Shown in pieces: positions 16,611 through 31,894 of a stretch of DNA of 64,000 nt (its first letter is position 1; every line of letters begins with the position of its first letter). Source of the DNA: Piscicola geometra. Taxonomy: Eukaryota > Annelida > Clitellata > Hirudinida > Piscicolidae. Made by a program: the position numbers and the translations under genes. Under the pieces are notes generated by a model. The model did not search any database and was not told where the DNA came from. It was given only the letters and a program-made list of their open reading frames with translations. The DNA lies in NCBI GenBank assembly GCA_943735955.1, contig OX030966.1, forward strand, positions 4,392,976 through 4,456,975. The letters are read 5' to 3'.

Positions 16611-19600
16611 AATAAATATATTGTACAGTATTTATGCCTTTCTTATATCTAATCAACGGATACACGTTGTATCATTTGTACTCAACGTGAAAATATGTAA
16701 ACCTCGTTGTGTGGAATGACAGAGGTACATAACAATGAAATAACTCAATTGCCGTGAAAAAGATATTTGTTTATTGAAACCTGGTGATATGATGGAGTGG
16801 GTACAGGTGTGTACAAAAGCATACACTGGTGAGTAAAGAGGCGTACATTTTTTGATTAGAAGAAAAATACATTGGAGGTACGGTGGAAGGGTGCATTGAT
16901 TTGTTTCAGAATAAAAATGAAAAAATGTTTTTGGAAAATTATTAATTTACAGACTAATCATTTGTTTTAGCAGAGTATTGAATCCCGCCAAGCCTCCTTT
17001 TTAATGCCAGTATATAAAAATTTATTATTTTTGTATGTATATTGTTTTCATTTACTTCTTCTCTATTTTAAGAATGAATTTTCATATTGTATTACTTAAT
17101 ATAATAAATATACAATAAATATTTTTTTAAATATTAATTTTTTTCTTTTTCAATATTATATTTTCAAAATATTTTTTCATAAAAAACAGAGACAAATTTT
17201 TTTTTTCCTGTGATTGTCTTTCCAGGCGCGTTGGACCCTCAAATGTGTTGGTGACGTCGTGACGTTTAAAGGAAATTATATATTTTATAATTAAAAAACT
17301 ATTTCTTCTATATTTTATATATTTACAAAAAATAATTTTTATTACTATTTTAGAATATGAATTTTTTAAAAATATATTTTATAATAAAAACACATGTTTA
17401 TATATTTTTAATCCCAATTTATCATTTGAAAACTTTTATAAACAGATTTAAAGTTTAACTGAATGTCATACAACTTATTTTTAAAACTATGAATATTAAT
17501 CATGTGCTTTGTGTTAAATAAAAATCAATAATTCTTTAGTTTTTTGTTTTTCCTATGACACACGAGTGAGACAGAAGCTTGCATGAATAAATTAGTAGGT
17601 ATTTAAAGTAAATAACTAAATGGATAATTTTACAACGACAAAACAAGGAAATAATTTTTACAGATTTTCAACTTTAAAAAATAATTTGTTCAATATGGGA
17701 ACAATATTTAAGCAAAAGAAATTGAATCGAAAAAATTAAAAACTAAATTTTTTCAACGGGCTAGAGGATTTAAAAACTGTGAATTAATGATAAATTTGCT
17801 TTTAAAACTAATTCTGGTGAAAGATTTCATTTAAAAGAATTCGATAAAAAAAAATTATTTAGCTAATTTCCAGGAATTTAATTGTAAATTCATTTTAAAA
17901 TATCTTATTTAATGTTTGTAGACTTCCCTAATACACTGAAATCACATTTTTATATGTAAAACATGATAGATTCAAAGAAACCCCCTTTCTAGCCCCCCCA
18001 ATACTTCCTACGAATAAAAATTTGAATAATTATATAATAAAATAATAATAACAAGCATTTTTATGGTGGCGTATAACCCGAACAGAACTTCTTTTTCTTT
18101 GTAGCGGTAACTTTCAATAATTTACCAAATTATTCTTTTTTTTCAAATATTTCACTTTATTAGAAAAGCATTAACTTAATTATTCTGATCTGTTCAACAT
18201 CGTCCTACCAAACAACCCTTGATATCTTGGAGCTGCAAAAGTTAATTGAAAAAATAAATGATAAATCATAAGTTATTATTTACAAAATTGTTTTTTGGCT
18301 TAGGGTTTAAGGTTTAGTTTAATTTTAATTAAATATATTAGTTTGATTAGAAAAATAAAAATTGAATTTTAAAATGTACATGAAGTTTAGTTTTTATTAA
18401 TATTACATAAAATGAGTTTTTAAATTTGGTGAGGACATATAAAACAGGTCCAATTATTTTATTAGTGATGTTTTTGGCATACAGTTTTCATATATAACTA
18501 ATTGAAACATTTTTTTTTTCTCAAAGTTTTTCATTTTTATTCACATGCTTTATTAGTTTTTTTTATTGCCATCATTTATTAGCTTATTATTTTTTTCTCT
18601 CGTATAATTTATTCGTTTTTATTATTGGATTCACACAATTTATTATATGTATTTGCATAATTTTTTATTTCATTATTTTTATTCATATAACTTATTAATT
18701 TATTATTATTATTTGTACAATTGATTATTTTATTTAATTCATTTGAATTCAAGCATGTGTATCTTTCTTTTACTTTCTAAAACTCGTATCGATTGAAAAA
18801 ATATTTGTATGCCGTGACCAAACAAGTTCAGTCACTCATCCATCAGTTTATCCATCTATCTATCTATCCATTTTTCCATTGATCCATCCATCTATCAATC
18901 CATCTAACTTTTTATCTTTTCATCCATCCATCACATCCCACTTCATATCACACAAACCACTCCACACACGTGAAGGTGATCCTTCAGAGCTTCTATTCCT
19001 CTCTTGACATCTTCTTCCCTCGTGCTTCTACAGTGTAGAACCTACACACATCTTTCCAAATATAAATTCTTTTTTTAAATATTTATAAATACATTAATTA
19101 TTTATAAACATTTATAATTAATTGTTTCAAATAAGTAATCATCATCATCCTTTTCTTCTTCTTCCCATAAAGCGCAGGGCCTCTCTGAAGCAAGGACGCA
19201 TTTAGGCGACAATACGAATTGAATCCACGCTAGTGAATCGAGTGCCAAGCGCTTTATTCCTAAGTTATTCCAGCCCCCAGTCATCAATCACCTTCAATCA
19301 TCAAATATTGTATTATCTTGAAATTAAAATTGTAAAAAAATTATTGATTAATTTTTTTATTGATTTTTTGACGGGGTTTTGGAAATTCTTTCTCCAACTC
19401 AAAGATATAATAAGAACAACTGTTTTATATTAAATAAACTATAAAATCAAAAGTTCACAACATATATACTATAGGTATATGGTTCACAATATATTTTGTT
19501 TAAAGAAACATTTTGTATTTGGAGAATACCTTGGACGCTTTAAAATTCGCACTTAATGACTTTTCCTGGGTACTCGGTTAATTCTCGGATTTGAATTTTA

Positions 19601-19783
19601 AACTTATAAATTTTTCACTCAATTAATAATATACTATTTTTTATCCGACCTATTGTTAAAAGCTCATATATCTATGCAGTATAAATGATACTAAAATAAA
19701 ATAAAAATTACATTTTAATTATCTCAGTAGACTTGAAATCGTCTGGCTACACGCAAGGGTGATTAATAATAACCACAATGCAA
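16611..19783. other. AT-rich intergenic DNA
   Basis: No gene is recognised. At 18062-18083 a fragment (tggcgtataacccgaac) matches the reversed 3' end of SINE family 2. A tract of tccatccatctatc type occurs at 18838-18935. Remaining ORFs are short and featureless. Confidence 0.55.
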
Positions 19784-20154
19784 GGGCGGCGATCTTTTGC
19801 AAATCTTGGAGGGTCCTAGCCAGCATGGACGATCCTGGGGGGTCCTTGGGTCCGGATCCTCTTCTCCTCACTTAAAAAACATTGTTTAACTTCTGTTTTT
19901 ATACGAATATTTATGTAAGCATTAAAAAGTTTTAGTTTTGACAGCTACAACTATAACTTCAGATACTCACAATGTTTTAATATGTAAAAATTCAGTTTAA
20001 TGCTATGTTTGACGATTATTTTCGCATCAAAACAAGAGTTTAAAAATGTTTTTATTGAAAAAAGTGAGGGGGGGGGGTTCACATTAAGGCAGAACCCGCA
20101 CAACTAAAAAGTGGAGTATCTGGACCCCAGGACCCCCCCAGAATCGCCGCCCAT
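19784..20154. mobile_element. MITE-like element with inverted ends (gggcggcgat)
   Basis: The left end reads gggcggcgat and then, after about 35 bases, ctggggggtccttgggtcc. Read from the right end inward (20153 leftward) the same order appears: gggcggcgat, then ctgggggggtcctggggtcc. The arms are therefore terminal inverted repeats, with an extra segment in the left one. No ORF lies between them. The G-rich terminus resembles that of some hAT-derived MITEs. I could not identify a target-site duplication. Confidence 0.6.
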
Positions 20155-20504
20155 CAGGAAAAATCGCTGATTATTTCTAAATGCCTGTGTGTTTATGTAT
20201 ACTTGTTTGTAGGTTTTTTTTATGGATACAGATGTGTGGGTTGTATTTAAGCTAAAAACCTAAAAGACCGAACTGGAGTGATAATCTATTCAATAAATAA
20301 ATAGACGAGAGCATTTTTCTGTTTGCCATCTAAACCTGTTTTTCAGCTGAAGCACCAAAAATACCAGCACTTTTTATCATTATTATTATTATTATTACTA
20401 CTATTGATATGTATTACGATATTATGCTTACAATAGGACTCTTTTTATTTCGTGCACTGCCTGCTTCTCATCACAAATACATCTAGTGACTGCAGCAGAA
20501 TCAC

Positions 20505-20512
20505 CACACCAC
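20505..20512. repeat. Left target-site duplication of hAT element
   Basis: The octamer cacaccac directly precedes the terminal inverted repeat and is repeated exactly at 21982-21989. Eight-base duplications are the hAT hallmark. Confidence 0.9.
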
Positions 20513-21981
20513 TAGAGGTCGGACCGGGTACCCGATCTGACCAGGTACCCGCGGGAACGGGAATGAAAATTAATTTCGGGACGGGAAAAGTCGGGAACCG
20601 GGAATAAGTTTTTGGGACGGGAACGGGAATCAACATTCAAATCGGGAACGGGAAAAGACGGGAACGGGAATCAACTTTTAAATCGGGAACGGGAAAAACG
20701 GGAATAACAGTTATTGGGATTGGATTCTTTAACAATGATTTTTCAGCAAACTTCTAAGTATGGAAATCTTTATTTTATCGATACTCCGTACTTAAAATAA
20801 GTATTAAATGCAATGGAAATGTATAACGAAGCCACTATTGCCAATATCTAAACCTCCAACACAACATTTGAAGTTGTTATGATGAGTACAAAGATTAGGG
20901 AGATTAGAACAAATGGGTGATGATGAAAACTTTTCAGATGGAATCAAAATGTGAACTTATATTATTTTAATTTTATAAATTAATACTTTGAATTTGAATG
21001 ATTAATTTCCAAATGATTGCTCAGTTGATCATTTCGACAAAAAAAAGATGCCATTGATCTTATTTATATGACAGCATGTCTGTTGCATCCCCAGTATGAA
21101 AGAATAATAGGAAAAAAGTTTGGGATAGAAAAGAAATAAATACCAAGACTTTCATTTGAAAAAATTTAATTCTATTTTGTACAGCCAGACCAAGCTGCAG
21201 TGCCGTTGAGAAAAAAAAACAAATGATGGTTATTTAGACCTATTATGTTTGTTTTTATAACTTAAAAATTATAATAAAATTATTATACTATCAAATTATA
21301 CGAATGATTTTATATTTGCAGTTGTGGAGAATAAGAATGTTGTCAAAAAACATATTTCTAACATTGTTGAAAAGTAAATAATAATGAACAAAGAAAAAAA
21401 TTCAGAAGAGGATGAATTGAACAAATATTCACAATTACGTCCCAAAAAAAAATGAAAATTATAAAGATGTTTTATTTTATTGGAGTAAAATGAGCAGTTT
21501 TAAAATAGTACAAGAAGTAGCCAAAATTTTGTTTAGTATATCTGCATGTTATATTCGCTGTGAACAGAATTTTTCAATATGTGGTCGTTTAACTTCAGAC
21601 CCAAAATCATCTCATTTGAAAGTTGAAACTCTTAACGGTTTAACCCGTGTGAAAAGCAATAAAGACTTGATTGAATTACTCAAAAACAATACTTTCATTT
21701 CAATAAATATTGAAATTTAAATCGTGTTTTTTTATTTCAATAAAAGAAATATTCTCTGACTTTCAAATAATAGATTTTAAGAAATTTTAGAATTAGACGG
21801 GACGGGAATCAAAATTCTGATGGTCCATCGGGAACGGGACGGGAGGGGAAAAAAATTTCGGGAACGGGACGAGACGGGAATCAAAATTCTGATGTCCCAT
21901 CGGGAACGGGACGGGACGGGAAAACAAATTTCGGGAACGGGACGGGACCGGGAATGAAAAATCGTCCATGTCCGACCTCTA
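20513..21981 (+). mobile_element. hAT transposon with intact termini and decayed transposase
   Basis: The 1469-bp element starts tagaggtcggac and ends gtccgacctcta, a perfect 12-bp inverted repeat, flanked by cacaccac on both sides. Both subterminal regions (20525-20705 and 21785-21960) carry clusters of gggaacggga and gggacgggaa motifs, in opposite orientations, which are plausible transposase-binding repeats. The plus strand keeps transposase pieces: DLIYMTACLLHPQYE near 21055, and the hAT C-terminal dimerisation block at 21455-21717 (YWSKMSSFKIVQEVAK, then CEQNFSICGRLTSD and LNGLTRVKSNKDL). Stops and frame changes separate them and the N-terminal part is missing. This is a non-autonomous, internally deleted copy that could be moved only by a relative. 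Confidence 0.88.
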
Positions 21982-21989
21982 CACACCAC
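21982..21989. repeat. Right target-site duplication of hAT element
   Basis: An exact copy of cacaccac at 20505-20512. Confidence 0.9.
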
Positions 21990-22082
21990 ACAAGCGTCTC
22001 CTGCATCAACGTTCTTCCTCTGCAAGATGCTTCATCCAAAACTATTCTGCACTAGATGCAAGGATTGGAGTAGAATTCTTCT

Positions 22083-22176
22083 TATTATTATTATCGTCAT
22101 TGTCATTATTTTATTATCAGTAGTAGTAGTAGTAGTATTATTAGTAGTAGTTGCAACAGCAGTAGTAGTAGTAGTA
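22083..22176. repeat. TTA/GTA trinucleotide array
   Basis: Runs of attatt pass into gtagtagta units. No coding signal. Confidence 0.85.
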
Positions 22177-22972
22177 TTCTTTGTACATTTAAAAGAAATC
22201 TTAAAATATCCTAGATAGAATTTCCCGAATTACTTCTTGCATGCATAATTCAATGAAGCAGCATATATCAGGATTTAGCCCCAGAGCTCTCAGAAAAAAG
22301 ATCCGTAGAAAATGGAAAAATGATTCAACTAAAAAAGCAATCGATGGAAAAAAATCATTTAGAAGAAAATATCGAAAAAAATTTTTAATGATTTTGAAAT
22401 TTAAAAAAGTAAAATTTATTTTAAGAATAAAATTTTTTTTGTTTACCTGAAAATCATCTTTTTAGTTCGAAAGAGTCCTTATTTGTGGAATGCTCCACAA
22501 TAAAATCTATTTGAGTATGCCATAAATTAGGATATTATTCTTCTTCTCCAGAGTAATAACATCAAAATGAAAAAAAACATCACAGAAGATGCAAAAATAC
22601 ACAACCACTAGTGCTTTCACTTTTAGCATCATCATCAAGAGCATCTTGTACACTAAGTATATGACTTCCGAAATACATTTTCAGAACATACCATCACTAG
22701 TTTAATTTTTATTCAAAAAACACAAAACAAAATCAAATTGATAACAAAAGTTCTATCTACAAACATAATTTTAGTTTCATATAGATTTATACAAATACAA
22801 ATTTAATTTTACATGCAATTTGAAAAAAAAGTTTGTTTATTAAAGGAAGATTTGATGAATGTTTATATGAAAATAATAGAGAATGATAAATTCATCACTA
22901 TTGTTTTTTTTAACAAATGCCATTTTAGTTTGCATTTATGCATATTAGGTATAAATGCAAATAAAAATTTAG
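22177..22972. other. Intergenic DNA, no feature seen
   Basis: AT-rich with one basic short ORF (22241-22450) rich in K, which A-rich DNA gives by chance. No domain or splice model was found. Confidence 0.5.
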
Positions 22973-23214
22973 GAGCGGGGATGGCTTAGATGGTAGACGT
23001 CGGACTTGCAACTTGAAGGTTGTCTGTTCGAATCCTTGACAAGCAACCGTGAACTATCATATACCTAGTGTATATAATGCGGTGTTTGCGACGTATGCAT
23101 TGAAAGATGTGTACGTCGTGTGGAGTGGCGCCTTGGCGCATAAGAACCATGGTTCTCCGAACCATTGTAACATGACCTGCGTCTTTCAGGCTGTGAATAA
23201 TACAGACCATGAAA
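22973..23214 (+). mobile_element. tRNA-derived SINE, family 1, long subtype (copy B)
   Basis: The element opens with gcggggatggcttagatgg (box A-like) and gttcgaatccttg (box B-like near 23027). The family body follows (tatcatatacctagtgtata, tgcggtgtttgcgacg), then the long-subtype tail with ggcgccttggcgcataagaa, and it ends caggctgtgaataatacaga before a short A-run. The presumed anticodon loop reads ttgcaac, compatible with a tRNA-Cys(GCA) ancestor, which is a tentative reading. Confidence 0.85.
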
Positions 23215-26200
23215 AAAACCAATTGTGTTTGTTGGTGATTTTTAACAATACTGATAACAATTTGCTATATTCATTCTTTTTATATGAAAGAATCCATCAA
23301 ACTTTGACATGTTATTTTCAACTTTAAAAATTTGTTTTTCAAGTCATATACTTAATTCCTTCTTCCTTACATCAACATATTTACATAAAGATACAAATTG
23401 TAAAATTGTGACGTAAAATGCTCGAAACATCAAACCTCTTTATTATTTCATTAGGACAACATCAGTTTGTCAATGTCAAAATGTCCTTTGCGAAATGTCA
23501 TTCTTTGTCTACTCGCCTAAGCATTTTAATTTCAAATATTTTCTTTATTTATTAAAACTTTTTTATATAATGAACACTTTTGAAAAATCAAATATTTTCG
23601 TTATAACTCATTTTTCCATTCACCGACTGAGTCAACATTGGCTCAAAGCCCTCCTCCTCGCATCAATCTTCTCTTCCGTCTTATCCGGATGTTCTTCCGT
23701 GCTTCAGGCATTAAGGCTTCAAACTGCCTGCACAGTTGTCTTGTGATTTTCGTGGGAGTCAAGCCAGAACGAGCGGAATTTCATATTTCCTTCTAATGTT
23801 TCAATACTTATAGATCTTTAAAATGCACACATTTTATATTGCTTCAAGTTAATTTGAATTATTTTCACGAATTTAAATCTTCTACTCATTCCGACTTAAA
23901 TGTTAATGTAGCGGATTAAAATATAATTAAAAAATAAAATGGAAGCTCAAAAAATAAAATATTAATACAGAACTGCTTTAAGGCCTTCCGTCTGCTTGCA
24001 ACAGTTGCAACTCCATCAGCACTGAGCCGCACGGACACTCTTGATGTGTCGTTCTTTTATTGAAGTCGCGTGACTTAATCCGCCGATTTTTTAATTTTTC
24101 AAACGCCATTGACGAATCCACGCAGTCTGAAGGTGCGTTTAAGCACAATAAAATGGGAAAATGTAGTACAGCTAAGTACAGTGAAATAAGCAAAGTGTAG
24201 TACAAAATAGGGATATGTGATACTATTAAATGCAATAAAATAGAATAAAGAGTGTTGTTGACGTTGAATTATTAATGAGCACGCTATCATTCATATGTAT
24301 GAGAGCGGTGCCTTGAATTTATAATGAGACTTATCTTTGCGGTGGCAGCGGCTCTCAGAACACCGGAGTGTCTAAAACGAAGGATGGGGAACGGAGTGAG
24401 TCCGAAGTGGCCGCTTAAACTCGCCTGTAAACACGCCATTAGAGGCGACCGACGCGTTGAAAGAGTTGTCGAGAGTAGTCTGGACGCAAATAGGTTTCGT
24501 CTGAGTGTGTGCCGACGGAAATAACTTTGAAACGTCGCATGGATTTGAAGATTTTGTTAAACACGATTGACGAAAATTTAATTTGAAATATAAATTGAGT
24601 TATTCATAGGTTCTATATGTTTAAAAAAAATTAATTTTGAATTAACGAAAGGAAATGTATTGGTTGTCAAGTTGTTTGCTTAAGTTTACTTTAAATTGGT
24701 TTTTAATGGTTTTCCGGCTGAACTTCGCATCCTTAAGGTGTACTCAAAACCTTTAAATTCATTTTCAAAGTTATATTTTTATTAAAAGCTTGAAATTTAG
24801 CTTTTACTGTAATTTTAAAAATAAAATAGTCTAAAACCAATAAGTTAATAATTTTCCAATTTCCAAAACTTTTATGCGCACCTAGATGGTTCTTTTAATC
24901 AACAATCGAGTGTAAAATATTTAATTATGGCTTCCTAGCAGTGTGAAAACTAAAAGACTTTTTTATTAGTAGAAGTTTTATTACTTCAAGTAGTACATCT
25001 AATAATAGTACTAACATAACTACCCTAAAATACCAAATCCCTTGGACATTTGTTAAGAGTTATTTTTTTAATGTTAAAATAAATAAGTATTATTATTTAT
25101 TATTATTATTATTAATATTGGTCGTCAAAGACATTCGCGTTTTTGAATAGACGGTTAAAAAGAATGTCCAATATAAAGATCTAAAAAAACAATTCTTTTG
25201 AAAAAAAGTATGGTGTCTTAAAACTTAAAAGATGTTTTTAAATTTTGATATTTTTTGCTTCTATTATTACTTCTTCTTCGAAAAGATTAAGTTTTTTGTC
25301 TAATTATTTTTTTTTAATTAAAAAAATATTTTTTTAGCTGGTCACGTAGGCCTCTTGCCACTTTTAAAAAGCATTCATTGAAGTTTCGGTTTTTTTATAT
25401 AGTATTTTTATTTGAAATTAACTTTTTCTAGATTTTTTCTATTTTTCCGATATTATATTTTCAAAGTATTTTCATTGAGATATTTAAAAAACCACTTTAA
25501 TGTTAACAACCTAATAACTTCATTTTATAATTTATATCTTTATTAATTATTTTTCTTTTCATTATTTTATCAAATATTTTTTTGAAGATGCGTGAAGTTT
25601 GTTTTTATTATCACCTTTCCTTTGTAAGTAAATAAAAAATATAATGTATTTTTACATAAAATAAAAAACAAATTGAAAGAACTAACTAAAAAATTATTTT
25701 TTTCATGAAAAATTAAGAGACTTGTCATGTATTGAAAAAAAGGGAAAAGGATCTAAAAGCTTTTTCACCATGTGACACGCTTTCGTGTCAAGATCGTCAT
25801 TTTTTATTGAATATCTGCAAAACTCTAGTTTGATACGAAATAAAAATTTTTGATTACAAAAAAATTAGTTATCAATTTGTATTAAAATTATTTAGTATTC
25901 TTTGAATATCATGTTATAAAGTATTTTTTTTAGAAAAAACACATTTTAATAAAATATACTTAGATGCACTCTTGGTTTCGGAAAAGGTCGGGAACTCAGA
26001 TATAAACAAGCTCGAGTGTATCCGAGAGGTTGCGATAATTTAAAAGAAAACATTATTTTTATTTATTTATATTTTTTGGTTCAGTAAAACAAGCATTTTT
26101 GTTTTCGTTTGTGGCTTAACCCACAACAAATTAAAACATATATAAATACATACTATCCTTAAAAATACCTATAAATATAGGCGAACTCTCAACGATGATG

Positions 26201-26820
26201 GGCTTATAACCCCGATTAACAGACACAACTCTATTAAGCCATTTTATTGTACATTTTAAGAGCATTTTTATTTATTATAAATAATTATATTAGAATTCTT
26301 ACTTTTCCATATATTTCCGTAGAAACAAATATTCGAACAGTTCAAAATGTGAACTTCAAATCATGGGCAGCGAACAGAAAACAGTCACTTCCTCCTGCCG
26401 CGGAGAAGAGCCTATTAACCTCCCAGCTGCGACCACTCGATGATGGTGATGGGAGAGATTAAAAGGGATTTGAGTCACTAATAATGATAGAATTACAGAA
26501 GCAGGACCATGCGAATGGAGGTGAGGTAAGGTAAGCCTGGGAGCCATATCAAAACGACGAATTATCTATTTATTTAAGTAAACGATATTAAATTAAATAA
26601 CTAACTTGTTCGATAGAATCGTGAACACTGAACACATGCCATTCTTTCCAATGGAAAGTGAACAGTGATAATTCTTGACTGCATATGCCATCATGAGAAT
26701 ATTGAAATGGAGAGTTTATGAAGGTAGAGGTCGCTAGGAAGCGTAACATATTGCAGAATAAATAGGCACCCCTTGCTGCTCCTTAATTTTTTTCTTTTAA
26801 ATAAATAAATATTAACGAGT
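23215..26820. other. Intergenic DNA
   Basis: No gene could be supported. Two higher-GC islands (23630-23760 and 23970-24540) contain short ORFs (23495-23746 +, 24324-24524 +) with no recognised domain. They may be decayed element or gene fragments. The rest (24550-26820) is A/T-rich with poly-A and poly-T runs. Confidence 0.5.
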
Positions 26821-26973
26821 ATTATTATAGTGGCGTGTAACCCGAACGAGCTCTCAGACCACTTGGGTTGAAAAGTTTTCGATTCGCGTCTATGGGCTAC
26901 TAGGACATCGGTTGCAAGGGTTGAAGCATAAGTGGCCTAGAAGACCTTTCGGGTTATACGCCACTATAATAAT
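26821..26973. mobile_element. Inverted (head-to-head) dimer of SINE family 2
   Basis: The left half (26827 to about 26912) is a reverse-complement copy of the family 2 body: its complement reads caaccgatgtcctagtagccc and ends cgggttacacgccactata. The right half (about 26925-26973) is a forward copy of the same 3' part: aagtggcctagaagacc, then ttcgggttatacgccactat. The result has about 26-bp nearly perfect inverted termini (attattatagtggcgtgtaa against its complement) and looks like a small MITE. Confidence 0.75.
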
Positions 26974-27272
26974 GCTATATTAATCTTATTACTATATTAA
27001 TTACAATAATAATAAGAAAATATTATTACTAATAATTATTATTATTATCGGTAAGATTAAAGATGTCATAGTGACTGAAAGGTTAATTTGTACAAGCCAA
27101 AATAGGAATCAACTGCACAACCAACCAGTTCATGATCAACACAACACAACAACCACACAATAAATAATAAACAACGAAAATTAAAACTATAAAAAAAACA
27201 CCACAAAAACAAAAACAACCACCAACTAACCAACCAATCGGTCAACCAATCACCCGCCCACCCATCCATCCA

Positions 27273-31427
<4,155 letters not shown>

Positions 31428-31894
31428 TTTTTATTGATAATTAGTTAAAATGAAAAGATTTAATTATATTTTATAATTGTCAGATTTAATTACTCAGTTA
31501 ACGGAATTGAAACGAAGTTAATAAGTAACGGAAATGCTACAAGAAACGATTAATAGGTTAGCTTAACGATAAAATCGTTAAATACAAATTATTTACATTA
31601 CTAATATTATTTATAAATGCAAAAAATTAAGGTTTAAACAAGATTTAAAATATATAAAAATTTTCTTCTTACTAAAAAGATGCATTTGTAGCTATTATAA
31701 AACTTTTCAAAAGTGTATTTAAATTTTATTGGAAAAAAATTATTATTAAACCCAAAAAATGTAATTTTAATGAAATTACAAAAGATAGTTAAAAAATTAC
31801 TTTTTTTATTTTTGATAGTTTAAACTTACTCAAATCATCTAAATGGATATGATTGGCGCGTTTTTGAATTGAGGAAATATAATATTTCCAAGAA
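31428..31894. promoter_or_regulatory. Shared 467-bp divergent promoter region (BED/hAT gene and NCAPD2)
   Basis: The two start codons face away from each other with only 467 bp between them, so both genes probably use this segment. It is A/T-rich. At 31490-31590 it has gttaac, gaagttaat and taacgataaaatcgtta, which resemble the subterminal sequence of the decayed hAT element near 15180-15240. This raises the possibility that the promoter derives from an hAT end. No TATA box is clear. Confidence 0.55.

Noticed and set aside
22241..22450. 69-residue Lys-rich ORF
   Set aside because: Composition follows the A-rich DNA, with no domain and no neighbouring exon.
24324..24524. 66-residue basic ORF in a GC-rich patch
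   Set aside because: No known motif, no splice partners and no signal for a start. It may be a decayed repeat, but nothing supports a gene.
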